Part shown: piece by piece, positions 51,421 to 60,435 of the stretch
Layout of the letters: each line of letters begins with the position of its first letter
Numbering within the stretch: the stretch's first letter is position 1
From: Bacillus sp. USDA818B3_A
GTDB lineage: Bacteria > Bacillota > Bacilli > Bacillales > Cytobacillaceae
DNA length: 64,000 bases
Direction: 5' to 3'
Assembly: GCF_009928415.1 (NCBI RefSeq)
Contig: NZ_JAABNN010000006.1
Span: forward strand, 139,551 to 203,550
Position numbers and translations under genes: made by a program
Notes under the pieces: generated by a model
What the model was told of the DNA's origin: nothing
The model's database searches: none
The model's input: the letters and a program-made list of their open reading frames with translations, nothing else

Positions 51421-51537
51421 GGTTTAATCCCTCCAGTTTGGTATTCTTCTATAGTATACGAAGGAAGAAAATATTTTACCAACAATGTACTCATCTAAAG
51501 TTTTATTATCAACGATACATTCCATTTTTTAATCAAA

Positions 51538-51582
51538 TAAAACAGCAGAGTCATTCTAGTCGAAATGCACTCTGCTGTTTTA
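51538..51582. terminator. Terminator after the 119-aa gene
   Basis: AACAGCAGAGT (51541-51551) pairs with ACTCTGCTGTT (51569-51579). T-rich tails are present on both strands. The minus-strand gene at 51584 stops next to it. Confidence 0.75.
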
Positions 51583-51583
51583 T

Positions 51584-51943
51584 TCAAAATTCTCGATACC
51601 CAAGTATAGATTGTTCTTGTACTTCCTCTTCATTTAATATTCCCATCTCGCAAATATGACCGCGAGTTTTTTCATCTCCCAAATAATAAAGGAATTTATA
51701 GATCAGCAACATTCGCAAATCATATTCTTTATTTTGGGGCTGATGGTGATATTCGAGATATGGAACGTGGGCTCGGAAATAACTTTCCCAATCCGTTTCA
51801 TCGGTTTTATCAAACAATCGTTCTAGAACAGCTGCTTGACTTGTGGTTGCTTCAATCTTAAAATCCCATTCCTCTACATTTGGTTCACTAAAGATCTCAT
51901 GAGATTGAATATTAATATAATAGCTTTGTCTTGGTTCAGCCAT
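51584..51943 (-). CDS. Conserved-looking protein of unknown function (119 aa)
   Basis: A 119-residue soluble acidic protein that I cannot place in a family. It is rich in Tyr and Glu, with a probable helical C-terminal half (DLRMLLIYKFLYYLGDEKTRGHICEMG, in two parts) and a beta-rich N-terminal third (SYYINIQSHEIF). GGAGAGG lies before the ATG and a strong terminator follows, so it is probably a real monocistronic gene. It is 67 bases downstream of the VWA gene on the same strand and could be co-transcribed with it. Confidence 0.6.
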   Translation of the reverse strand: MAEPRQSYYINIQSHEIFSEPNVEEWDFKIEATTSQAAVLERLFDKTDETDWESYFRAHVPYLEYHHQPQNKEYDLRMLLIYKFLYYLGDEKTRGHICEMGILNEEEVQEQSILGYREF

Positions 51944-52010
51944 GCGTCCCTCTCCTCTCCTTTTTGTTTGTTTACCACAACCAAACTAGTTCAAAACGAG
52001 GTGAGACCTT

Positions 52011-52661
52011 TTAATGATTTAACCGCTGATTATAATCCCTCTCAATCCCCTTTTTCCAATTTCGATCAAGCTTTTTGCCGTTTCTGAGATTTGTTACAGC
52101 TTCACTGACCGCTTCATAATTGACTTGAGTCCCGAGTTCATCTGCATGGTAATCAACAGCAAAGTCCTCATCGATTCCAAAGCCTTCTGCTATTGAAATG
52201 GCGTCAATATTGGCTCCGAGGAACAAAAATTCCCAGTCAAATTTCATTTTCTGGTGCTGGACCATCTTTTTAATTTTGTCCGCTGTAAATTCACGGCTGG
52301 CGTTTTCCATTCCGTCCGTTGTAATGACGAACATTACCTTATCGGCCCGTTCCTCTTCACTCGTTCTTTTTTGGACATTTACGATTTTTTGAATAGTAAA
52401 TCCTATCGCATCTAATAACGCGGTTGTACCTCCTACTTCATAATCTTTATCAGTAAGTGGAGAAAGGCCTTTTACATTGATTCGATCATGTAAAACTTCA
52501 ATTCTGTGATCGAACAATACGGTCGTTATGCTCGCAGTCCCTTCCGCTTTTTGCTGTTTCTTAAGCATTGCATTGAATCCGCCAATCGTATCAGATTCAA
52601 GTCCTGCCATTGAGCCGCTTTTATCTAAAATAAACACTAATTCGGTTAGGTTCTTTTTCAT
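52011..52661 (-). CDS. VWA-domain protein
   Basis: A 216-residue single von Willebrand factor A domain protein. The metal-ion-dependent adhesion site is complete at the start (LVFILDKSGSMAG, DxSGS at about 13-17), with a Thr in GGTTALLDAIG (about 98-108) and Asp in FVITTDGMENAS (about 130-141). It is cytoplasmic, as there is no signal or membrane segment. VWA proteins of this TerY-like type act as adaptors in stress systems. The ATG at 52661 has AGAGGAT upstream; an ATG at 52736, just after the macro-domain gene stop, is also possible and would add 25 residues. Confidence 0.82.
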   Translation of the reverse strand: MKKNLTELVFILDKSGSMAGLESDTIGGFNAMLKKQQKAEGTASITTVLFDHRIEVLHDRINVKGLSPLTDKDYEVGGTTALLDAIGFTIQKIVNVQKRTSEEERADKVMFVITTDGMENASREFTADKIKKMVQHQKMKFDWEFLFLGANIDAISIAEGFGIDEDFAVDYHADELGTQVNYEAVSEAVTNLRNGKKLDRNWKKGIERDYNQRLNH

Positions 52662-52738
52662 GATATCATCCTCTTGTTTTTGATAAACCAAGGATAACAC
52701 TCGTTGAAGCCGATTTGGTCGCTTGAAAAGCGACATTT

Positions 52739-53740
52739 TTAAGCTCCGAGTAATGGCTGCTCGAAAGCAAACAAAGCCTCGTTGATTTCATGGATATTGT
52801 AATTAGCTTGTTGAATAAAGAACTCAACAATGACATCAAATTTACTGCTATGTGACAAGGTATACCCAGCCGCCTCCAGCAGCTCATCCGTTTCCTCTAA
52901 GCTTAATTGGAGTGCAATGGCAAGAGCAACCGCGGTTTTCTTTTTGGGAGTATAATCGGCTTCATTTCGAATTTTGGAGAACAGCCGTCTGTCCATATTG
53001 GCCCTTTTATACGTCTCCACATCGGTCAACCCTTTTTCATCAATGAACCGGAACAGCCGGTCAGAAAAAGATTCATCAAGCTGCTCGATGAGATCGACTA
53101 AGCTATAGTCCGCTTCTTTAAACACGTCCGGCCGAAGAACTTTCACTTCCTGTTCTTGTTCAAACAAATAGGGTTCTTCTCTAAGACGGGTAAACTGGAC
53201 TTCCGCTTCTTCTACATAATGCTCATCAATATATTGATGAATAGAGGTAAATAATTTCGTACTTAACTTAAAAGAATTTTTATCAAAAACGACTAGATAA
53301 ACAAGCATGTCATGATTCATTAAAAAGGAACTTATCGCAGCGACTGCAATCTGTAATGCCTCTTCCTTTGGATATCCATAGATGCCTGTCGAAATTAATG
53401 GAAAGGCAATCGATTCACATCGATGCTGTTTGGCAAGCTTCAATGAATTTTCGTAAGATGCCTTTAAAATTTTTGCTTCTTGCTTGGTTCCACCTTGCCA
53501 AATAGGGCCAGGTGTATGAATGATAAATTTGGCCTTCAACTGAAATCCATCCGTTATTACAGCTTCTCCCGTCTTGCAGCCGCCGATCTGATTGCATGCC
53601 TCTTGTAACTCCCGTACACCTGCAGCCTGGAAAATCGCGCCACATACACCACCGCCCATCTTTAAGCTTGTATTAGCAGCATTCACAATTATATCTGCGT
53701 TCATTTTGGTAATATCATGGCGAACAAGTTCTAATGTCAT
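52739..53740 (-). CDS. Macro-domain protein with C-terminal HTH-like domain
   Basis: A 333-residue two-domain protein. Residues 1-165 are a macro domain that binds ADP-ribose or O-acetyl-ADP-ribose: NADIIVNAANTSLKMGGGVCGAIF (two parts), the loop IIHTPGPIWQGG and FPLISTGIYGYP. Residues about 215-330 form a helical domain with FSKIRNEADYTPKKKTAVALAIALQLSLEETDELLEAAGYTLS (two parts), which resembles an XRE-like DNA-binding domain seen in other Firmicute proteins. It is directly upstream of the VWA gene, and the two form an operon. It may remove or sense ADP-ribose marks; the DNA-binding half suggests regulation. Confidence 0.82.
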   Translation of the reverse strand: MTLELVRHDITKMNADIIVNAANTSLKMGGGVCGAIFQAAGVRELQEACNQIGGCKTGEAVITDGFQLKAKFIIHTPGPIWQGGTKQEAKILKASYENSLKLAKQHRCESIAFPLISTGIYGYPKEEALQIAVAAISSFLMNHDMLVYLVVFDKNSFKLSTKLFTSIHQYIDEHYVEEAEVQFTRLREEPYLFEQEQEVKVLRPDVFKEADYSLVDLIEQLDESFSDRLFRFIDEKGLTDVETYKRANMDRRLFSKIRNEADYTPKKKTAVALAIALQLSLEETDELLEAAGYTLSHSSKFDVIVEFFIQQANYNIHEINEALFAFEQPLLGA

Positions 53741-53865
53741 AGTTTTGTACCCCGCTCTCTAATATCTAATTATTATTACTATACTATAATTTAAAGCCTC
53801 ATGGTCACGTTCTTCCACATCATCAATTGATGAATTAAATAGTATATATTTACCTATTAAATTTT

Positions 53866-53879
53866 TGAAAACGTTAACA
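53866..53879. promoter_or_regulatory. Perfect cre site (CcpA)
   Basis: TGAAAACGTTAACA matches the Bacillus catabolite-responsive element TGWAANCGNTNWCA at every position. It lies 126 bases before the macro-domain gene start and 72 bases before the 57-aa gene, upstream of a TATAAT at 53911-53916. Confidence 0.65.
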
Positions 53880-53950
53880 AATTTATCTAGCAATCGCTTT
53901 CAATATCGTATATAATTATATTAAAATTACAACTTGAAAGGTGAAACAGC

Positions 53951-54124
53951 ATGAAAGAATATATTTTTGTTTTAGAAGAACCAGTGGGAAAGAGAGAAAT
54001 TAAGATTATTGCATCAGGAATGATGGAAGCTTTCAAAAAAGCAAAGGAATTCCGGAAAAATTTGGTCCAAGAAACGAAAGTGAAGGTCGATATGATCTTA
54101 AAAGGTGTGAGATATACGGATTAA
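53951..54124 (+). CDS. Small unknown protein (57 aa)
   Basis: A 57-residue protein (MKEYIFVLEEPVGKREIKI at the start) with a beta hairpin, a basic central helix (EAFKKAKEFRKNLVQE) and a final strand. I do not recognise it. AAAGGTGA is well placed before the ATG, a TATAAT lies 35 bases upstream, and a strong terminator follows about 70 bases after the stop. The cre site upstream suggests control by carbon source. Confidence 0.65.
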   Translation: MKEYIFVLEEPVGKREIKIIASGMMEAFKKAKEFRKNLVQETKVKVDMILKGVRYTD

Positions 54125-54194
54125 CCTAGATTAAAATATATTGAAAGGAAAACTCCTACCATTATGATTTTAATTAGTTTAATAGTAGATCAAT

Positions 54195-54245
54195 AAAGGA
54201 GAACACATTCATTCCAAATGGAAATGTGTTCTCCTTTTATTTTTT
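54195..54245. terminator. Strong bidirectional terminator
   Basis: AAAGGAGAACACATT (54195-54209) pairs with AATGTGTTCTCCTTT (54223-54237), followed by TATTTTTTT on the plus strand. It also closes the sensory operon on the minus strand. The arm core GGAGAACACA recurs in the terminator at 60773. Confidence 0.85.
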
Positions 54246-54291
54246 TAAAAGATAAATACAATTGGACTATTTGAATAAGTACTTAAACCTT

Positions 54292-55239
54292 CTAGTTTTT
54301 TAATAATTCATGGATAAAATCTATTTTGCTTTTAGCATTATCTGTCGTAATAATATCGACATCACTGTTAATCTTCTTTTCTACACTTTGCCCCTTTAAA
54401 GTTTTTACAGCATTTTCAACACTAACATAGCCCATATCATAGGGATTCTGTGCTACAGATCCCCTCGATGTTCCATTTTGGATATATTTAAGCATATCAA
54501 TAATTCCATCCGCGCCTACTACAGGAATGTTTAGCCCTTTTCCTTTTAAATATTCGATGACTTCTAAAGCTATACTATCATTGGAAGCAAAGACGCCTTT
54601 AATATCCGGATGATTCTTCAATACTTTAGCGATAACTGGAATAGCACTGTCATTGTAAGTACCAGCCGGTATATCGTCTCCAACCGTCTCAATGCCAACT
54701 TTATGTAAAGCCTCTTTTGCTCCTTGAACCCGATCCTTGCTAATGGTATCATTTGATACCCAGCCTATAAGTGCTGCCTTGTCACCAGGCTGAAGCATCG
54801 AAGATAAGAGCTCCCCTGCTTTTTCACCTAATATAGGGTTATCGGTTCCAATAAAAGATGTTTGACCGCTCCACTTGACGTCCGTGTCAACCAGCAGCAC
54901 CGGAATATGCTTCTTCTTAAATTCCTTTAATATCGGAATCGATGCTTGTGGATTGTTAGGAGAATAAATAAGTACATCTGGTTTATCTTTTAATACCTTT
55001 TGCAAAATAGCATATTGATTTCCATCATTTCCATCTGGAGCATAAATTTTTCCATTCACTCCAAAGTTTTTAAATCCCTTTTCAAATCCAGATGCCATGA
55101 TCTTCCAATACTCCGACTCTGATTCCTTTAAAACAACAGCAACGGTCGGCTTTTCTGCCGCAAACACTTCGTAGAAATAATCAATAAAACCACAGATTAA
55201 GACTACAGAAACAAGTAGAATCAACCTTTTTTTCTTCAC
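54292..55239 (-). CDS. Orphan sugar-binding-like periplasmic protein
   Basis: A 315-residue extracytoplasmic binding protein of the ribose/galactose type (peripla_BP_4). An N-terminal hydrophobic segment (LILLVSVVLICGFIDYFYEV) is a signal or anchor without a lipobox. Two alpha/beta lobes follow, with VAVVLKESESEYWKIMASGFEKG and KGVFASNDSIALEVIEYLKGKG as typical segments. The start is GTG, overlapping the upstream kinase stop as GTGA. There is no ABC permease or ATPase nearby. It is the last gene of an operon of signalling proteins, so it probably presents a ligand to a membrane sensor. Such pairings are known for sugar chemotaxis and kinase systems. Confidence 0.85.
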   Translation of the reverse strand: MKKKRLILLVSVVLICGFIDYFYEVFAAEKPTVAVVLKESESEYWKIMASGFEKGFKNFGVNGKIYAPDGNDGNQYAILQKVLKDKPDVLIYSPNNPQASIPILKEFKKKHIPVLLVDTDVKWSGQTSFIGTDNPILGEKAGELLSSMLQPGDKAALIGWVSNDTISKDRVQGAKEALHKVGIETVGDDIPAGTYNDSAIPVIAKVLKNHPDIKGVFASNDSIALEVIEYLKGKGLNIPVVGADGIIDMLKYIQNGTSRGSVAQNPYDMGYVSVENAVKTLKGQSVEKKINSDVDIITTDNAKSKIDFIHELLKN

Positions 55240-56912
55240 GGTTTCTCACCACTTAGTGACTGTTTTTGATTCGAACGATGAAAACAAACCGAAAAGCACG
55301 TTCCTTCCTGCCCTGTCTGTACCTTTATTTTTGCATGATGCCTTTCTGCAATACTATAACAAACAGCCAGTCCCATTCCGGTCCCCTGCTCCTTAGTTGT
55401 AAAAAAAGGTGTTCCAATTTTGTCAAGAATATCTGGTGATATTCCATTTCCACTATCCTTTACTTCTAAAACAACCATGTCTTCTTCATAGCAGGTCCTA
55501 ACAGTTAAAGCTCCGCCCGCATCCATCGCCTCAAGTCCATTTAAAACGAGATTCAAGAACAGCTGGCGAATTTCTTTTTCGTCTAAGAGCAGTTCAGGAC
55601 ACGGCGCCAAATGAGGCTGAATTCTTTTCCCGGCTAAAATCGCTTCTGCATTAATTAACGGAAGAATGGGTTCGATGACTTGGTTTAATGATTGTTTGGT
55701 TTTATTACTTGCCTTATTTTTCGCAAGGGTTAAAAACTCTTTAATAATGCTATTAGCCCTGTCTAGTTCATCCAGCATTACATCAATGAATTCAGGTGAT
55801 AGCGGCTGTTTGTTTGTTTTCCACATTTGCAAAAAACCATGGACAGTGGTCATGGGATTACGGATTTCATGGGCAATTCCAGCAGCCATCTCGCCAATTA
55901 GATTTAATCTGTCGAAACGAAGCATTTCCTTTTCTAAACGTTCTCTATCCGTAATATCATTGACCAAGATCAGAACACATGACTCATCTTGAATGTCAAT
56001 AATTTCAGTTGATAACAAACCGTAACGCCTTTCACCATTTTTAGATTGGTACGTCACCTTTAGATTGCTCAACCTCTCATTCCATTCGGAATCCGTCAAA
56101 TCGACCTTATGTCCATCTATGCACGTAAAAAGGGCCCAGTCGAACACTTGATTCTTTACATCTTCATATTGATAACCAGTAAAATAGAGCCATGCCTGGT
56201 TCACATCTATGAATCTTCCGTTATGGATGGAACGAATCGCCATTAAGGACGGACTTGCTTTGAATATTTTTTTAAAGCGTTCATGGGAAACATAGAGGTC
56301 ATCCGCTACTTTTTTCCGCTCCTTAATTTCTTCTCTCAGTTTTTCATTCGTAGACAATAAGTCTAATGTTCGCTCTTCCACCACTTCTTTAAGAAAATCG
56401 AATTGTTGATTTTTTAAGAATTCCATTGAATTTTTCACTCGAACTTGCTTTAAATTCTCTGAATGACTTTGATAAATTTTAACAAATTGTTCCACTTTCC
56501 GTTTTAACGTCTCTGGGTTAAACGGTTTAAATATATAATCAATGGCACCTACAGAATACCCCCGAAGTACATGTTCCATATCTTGACTAATGGCAGTTAT
56601 GAAGATAATCGGAATATTCTTGGACTTTTTTCTTGCTTTAATCAGCTTTGCCGTCTCGAAACCATTTAGTCCTGGCATTTGAACATCCAGTAAGATAACA
56701 GCAAAATCTTGTTTTAAAATGTATTTTAATGCTTCTTCTCCCGACCTGGCCTTAACTAGGCGATAGTTGGGTGAAGAAAGAACAGCATCCAAGGCGATTA
56801 AATTTTCTTTGAGATCGTCCACCATTAAAATATTGATCTGCTCTGTGTCTGGTTTATTTGTTTTTTCGGTAAAGTTTTTCTTCTGAATGGAGTACTTCAT
56901 AGTATTTTGCAT
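55236..56912 (-). CDS. Receiver-PAS-histidine kinase
   Basis: A cytoplasmic signalling protein of about 558 residues. It begins with a receiver domain (ILMVDDLKENLIALDAVL, phospho-acceptor Asp in VILLDVQMPG, Lys in IFKPFNPETL). A coiled coil, a PAS domain (about 205-320) and a kinase core with the phospho-acceptor His in AAGIAHEIRNPMTT and ATP-binding DSGNGISPDIL and GTGMGLAVCYS follow. It lacks membrane helices. The start is uncertain, because the frame overlaps the CheR gene: the ATG at 56912 gives 59 bases of overlap, and a TTG at 56945 is also possible. It probably receives phosphate from, or acts with, the upstream hybrid kinase. Confidence 0.85.
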   Translation of the reverse strand: MQNTMKYSIQKKNFTEKTNKPDTEQINILMVDDLKENLIALDAVLSSPNYRLVKARSGEEALKYILKQDFAVILLDVQMPGLNGFETAKLIKARKKSKNIPIIFITAISQDMEHVLRGYSVGAIDYIFKPFNPETLKRKVEQFVKIYQSHSENLKQVRVKNSMEFLKNQQFDFLKEVVEERTLDLLSTNEKLREEIKERKKVADDLYVSHERFKKIFKASPSLMAIRSIHNGRFIDVNQAWLYFTGYQYEDVKNQVFDWALFTCIDGHKVDLTDSEWNERLSNLKVTYQSKNGERRYGLLSTEIIDIQDESCVLILVNDITDRERLEKEMLRFDRLNLIGEMAAGIAHEIRNPMTTVHGFLQMWKTNKQPLSPEFIDVMLDELDRANSIIKEFLTLAKNKASNKTKQSLNQVIEPILPLINAEAILAGKRIQPHLAPCPELLLDEKEIRQLFLNLVLNGLEAMDAGGALTVRTCYEEDMVVLEVKDSGNGISPDILDKIGTPFFTTKEQGTGMGLAVCYSIAERHHAKIKVQTGQEGTCFSVCFHRSNQKQSLSGEKP

Positions 56913-57699
56913 AATCGGTAAAACGTATCTCCTCTCGTTTTCCAAGCCCTAAAAAACCTGAATAAAATAGACTTTCGTACAATAATTGATGAACATGATT
57001 TTGCAATCCTTTATTAAAATAAATCATCACGTTCCGGCAAATAATAATATGAAACTCGTTAAATGAGTGATCTGTAACCAAATTGTGCTGGAAAAATTCA
57101 ATATTTCTTTTTAAAAAAGAATCAAACACGACTTGTTCATTTTTTACGGAATAATACTCCGAAAAAGCCTTCTCTCCCCCGGATTGAATGTAGTTGGTTG
57201 TATAAAGCTTCATTTTTTCAAGCGGGAAAAACCCTTGTTTCGCTTTTTCTAAATTAATAGGATTGATATCAGTCGCATAAATCTTTGTTTTCTCTAATAT
57301 TCCTTCTTCATGGAGCAGGATTGCCATCGAATAAACTTCTTCTCCAGAACCGCAGCCAACATGCCAAATTCGTATCGCTGGGTATTCTCTTACACTTGGT
57401 ATGACTTTATTTCGAAAGGTCCTAAAAAAAGAGGGATCTCTAAACATCTCTGTTACATTAATCGAGAAATCATAAAAAAACCTCTCCATGAAAAGTGGTT
57501 CGTGTAAAATTTTTTCCTGTAATCCTGAGACCGTTCTTAGGTTTTCTGCAGCCATCCGATTCAAAATTCTTCTTTCAAGAAAGGGAGCGGAATAGTTTCG
57601 AAAATCATATCCATAATGGCGATAAATGGCTTCTAGTAATAACTCGATCTCCAATTTCTGAAGTGGCTGCACGTACGAGATTTGATTGATATTGGACAT
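56854..57699 (-). CDS. CheR-type protein methyltransferase
   Basis: A 281-residue SAM-dependent methyltransferase of the CheR family, which methylates glutamates on chemoreceptors. The N-terminal helical domain (about 15-75) is followed by the SAM-binding domain with FRDPSFFRTFRNKVIP, the nucleotide motif IWHVGCGSGEEVYSMAI, IYATDINPINLEKAKQG and IIICRNVMIYFNK. I use the ATG with GGGAGGG upstream rather than an in-frame GTG. It follows the hybrid kinase directly. There is no CheB methylesterase or chemoreceptor gene here, so it probably modifies the hybrid kinase or a receptor encoded elsewhere. Confidence 0.88.
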   Translation of the reverse strand: MSNINQISYVQPLQKLEIELLLEAIYRHYGYDFRNYSAPFLERRILNRMAAENLRTVSGLQEKILHEPLFMERFFYDFSINVTEMFRDPSFFRTFRNKVIPSVREYPAIRIWHVGCGSGEEVYSMAILLHEEGILEKTKIYATDINPINLEKAKQGFFPLEKMKLYTTNYIQSGGEKAFSEYYSVKNEQVVFDSFLKRNIEFFQHNLVTDHSFNEFHIIICRNVMIYFNKGLQNHVHQLLYESLFYSGFLGLGKREEIRFTDYAKYYEVLHSEEKLYRKNK

Positions 57700-57711
57700 G
57701 GTCCCTCCCAC

Positions 57712-60435
57712 CTATCTATATAGCCAAACCTGTATCAATGAGTAGAGCTGATCTAAGTCAATGGGTTTGCTAATGTAATCTGAAGCGCCCGCATTAATAC
57801 ATTGTTCACGGTTATGTTTCATCGCCTTAGCTGTTAATGCAATAATGGGTAAATCTTGAAATTCCGGCTTGGTGCGAATGTGGCGCATCGCCTCAAATCC
57901 ATCCATTTCAGGCATCATGATATCCATCAAAATCAAATCAATATCAGGATTTCCCTGTAATACTTCAATCCCCTCTCTGCCATTTTCTGCAAAAAGTACG
58001 TCTATTTCGCATTCTTCAAGTGCAGAGGATAAAGCATAAATGTTCCGCATATCATCATCTACTATGAGAATTTTCTTCCCATTCATTAAGGGGAATTCTC
58101 CGCTTGTTTCTTCAGCCTTCAATCTGGTATCCAGCTCCACCACTCCCCGATTTAGGGAGGGGTTTTCTTCATCTTGAAGGGCTGCGGCCGTTTCTGCCAA
58201 TAGACTAGTTTCATATGGTTTCATTTGATCCATTGGCAGATAAAGTGTAAAGGAACTTCCTGCACCTTCTTCACTTGATAAATCGATGAAGCCCCCAAGA
58301 ATGTGGGCCAGTTCGCGGCTAATCGATAAACCTAAGCCTGTCCCTCCATATTTTCGACTGGTGGTTCCGTCTGCTTGTATAAAAGCATTAAAAATTAATT
58401 GCTGCTTCGTTTTTGAAATACCGATTCCTGTATCAGAAATGGTAAAACTGATAAATGGGTCTGACAAGTTTCGAACAACCTTTTTAATAAGGAACGAAAC
58501 GCAGCCTTTGTCAGTAAACTTGAAGGCATTGGATAAAAGGTTTTTCAGAATTTGATTCAGTCGATGTTCATCCGTATAAATGAACCCCGGTACATCCTCA
58601 TCTATTAGGATTGAAAACTCCAAACCCTTTTGACGAGCTAAAGGGTTAAAATACCGTTCAGCAAAAGTAGTGATTTTCTCCAGAGATATATCCCCGCGGA
58701 CCACGTCTATTTTTCCAGCCTCGACTTTTGCCAAATCTAAAACCTCATTGATTAAATGAAGCAAATCATTTCCAGATGAATAGATGGTATGGATGTATTC
58801 CAATTGCTGCTCGGTTAAATTCTCATTCTTTTTTTCCAAAAGCATTTGTGCAAGAATTAATAAACTGTTCAGAGGGGTACGCAGCTCATGAGACATATTC
58901 GCAAGAAATTCGGATTTATACTGGGAGGTAAGGGCCAGTTCTTGTGCTTTTTCCTCAAGGGCAATACTGAATTTCTCTAATTCCTCTTTTTTCTGTTCAG
59001 AATTGTTATACTGGACCTCGAGCTCTTCATTTATAATCCTTAGTTCTTCTTGCTGCTGCTGCAGCTCTTCTGATTGACTTTGCAGCTCTTCGGTCATAGC
59101 TTGAGATTCTTGCAATAAGTTTTTGACCTGCATTCGGTTTCCTATACTATTGATCGTGATGCCGATATGAGACATCACCTCATGGAGAAGCTCTTGTTGA
59201 ACCGCAGTAAATGGTTTAAATGAGGCAACCTCAAGAACAGCTAAAACCTCTCCTTCAAATTCAGCCGGTAGAATATAAATATTTTTAGGAGCCGCTTCAC
59301 CCACACCTGATGCTATTTTTACATAATGGTCAGGTATTTCAGAAATGATAATCGGTTTCATTTCTGCCGCACACTGCCCCACAAGCCCCTCACCAAAATG
59401 AAAACTTCTTGATGTACCCGAATCCTGATTAAAGGCATAAGAAGCCATACTTACTAGACGTTGCTCCTCTTGGTTACGCTCCTTCATATAGAAAACCCCA
59501 TACTGGGCATCTACCATCGGTGTGATATGATGGATAAAAAGTTTGGATAAAGTTTTAAAATCTTCAACAGAAGTATACATGGAAGTGATTTCGGCCTCTT
59601 TTGATTTGAGCCAGCTATGTTCCTCTGCTTTTTCAATCAATGCCTTTTCATGGACCGCTTTCTCTTCTAATGTTTGAGCCATTCGATTATAGGCAATTGA
59701 AATTGCGCCAATTTCATCTTTCGTGGCTACGCCAATTCGTGGAAACTGTGCCCCATGATATAGAGCCACATTGCTCATGACAGAAGCAACCCGCTGCAAA
59801 TTTCTGGTTAACCCCTTAATGATCCAAACGGCAACAATCAGGCCGATTAGAAAGCCAATCCCAACAAAGGCATAAATCATTTTTAATTCCAAATTATACG
59901 TTTGCCTTGTTCGTAAGAGTTGATCTTTCTTTTCCTGTTCCTGCAGGGTATATAACAAATCCGAAATCTGCTCAAGCCGGACCCGATCGCGCTTAGCATC
60001 TCCCCAAATAAGCTTGTCGAAATTAGCGTTTCTATCCGTTTTTTGTAAGATAATCATCTGGTTACCGACTTCTTCATACGTTTTGTAAATCGTATTAAAT
60101 TTATCGATTAAGTCCTGAGTTTCTTGTCGGTTATCCATTTTTCCAAGTGTTTCAAGCGAGGAACGAATAGTTAACCTTGATTTCTCCCATTCATTCACTA
60201 CCTGTGGAAGTACCTGATCTATTGGAGAGGATGCAATCTCATTTAGCTCCCTCCCCATGTTACTAATTTCAAACTCCAGTTTTGACGCCATCAACTTTCT
60301 CTCGTCTAGATTGGAGACGAGTGTTGTCATAACGACTGTCTGTTGATTGATCATCTTCATTAATACAACAAGAAAAATAATGTTAAAAAGTAACATAAGG
60401 ACTAATCCACCATAAAGCTTTGTTCTAAATTTCAT
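57712..60435 (-). CDS. Membrane hybrid histidine kinase (HAMP-GAF-HisKA-HATPase-REC)
   Basis: A 907-residue sensor. Two membrane helices (about 8-28 and 190-212) flank an extracellular four-helix sensor of about 160 residues. HAMP (about 213-265), GAF (about 290-440, ending VLAVLEVASFKPF), a long Gln/Glu coiled coil (about 445-515, SEELQQQQEELRIINEELEV), HisKA with the phospho-His in LANMSHELRTPLNS, HATPase with GTGLGLSISRELAH and a C-terminal receiver with the Asp in LILMDIMMPEMDG follow. It is the first gene of the four-gene operon, with GGAGAAGG before the ATG. It is of the type found in multi-step stress or developmental signalling. The signal may come from the binding protein encoded last in the operon. 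Confidence 0.9.
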   Translation of the reverse strand: MKFRTKLYGGLVLMLLFNIIFLVVLMKMINQQTVVMTTLVSNLDERKLMASKLEFEISNMGRELNEIASSPIDQVLPQVVNEWEKSRLTIRSSLETLGKMDNRQETQDLIDKFNTIYKTYEEVGNQMIILQKTDRNANFDKLIWGDAKRDRVRLEQISDLLYTLQEQEKKDQLLRTRQTYNLELKMIYAFVGIGFLIGLIVAVWIIKGLTRNLQRVASVMSNVALYHGAQFPRIGVATKDEIGAISIAYNRMAQTLEEKAVHEKALIEKAEEHSWLKSKEAEITSMYTSVEDFKTLSKLFIHHITPMVDAQYGVFYMKERNQEEQRLVSMASYAFNQDSGTSRSFHFGEGLVGQCAAEMKPIIISEIPDHYVKIASGVGEAAPKNIYILPAEFEGEVLAVLEVASFKPFTAVQQELLHEVMSHIGITINSIGNRMQVKNLLQESQAMTEELQSQSEELQQQQEELRIINEELEVQYNNSEQKKEELEKFSIALEEKAQELALTSQYKSEFLANMSHELRTPLNSLLILAQMLLEKKNENLTEQQLEYIHTIYSSGNDLLHLINEVLDLAKVEAGKIDVVRGDISLEKITTFAERYFNPLARQKGLEFSILIDEDVPGFIYTDEHRLNQILKNLLSNAFKFTDKGCVSFLIKKVVRNLSDPFISFTISDTGIGISKTKQQLIFNAFIQADGTTSRKYGGTGLGLSISRELAHILGGFIDLSSEEGAGSSFTLYLPMDQMKPYETSLLAETAAALQDEENPSLNRGVVELDTRLKAEETSGEFPLMNGKKILIVDDDMRNIYALSSALEECEIDVLFAENGREGIEVLQGNPDIDLILMDIMMPEMDGFEAMRHIRTKPEFQDLPIIALTAKAMKHNREQCINAGASDYISKPIDLDQLYSLIQVWLYR

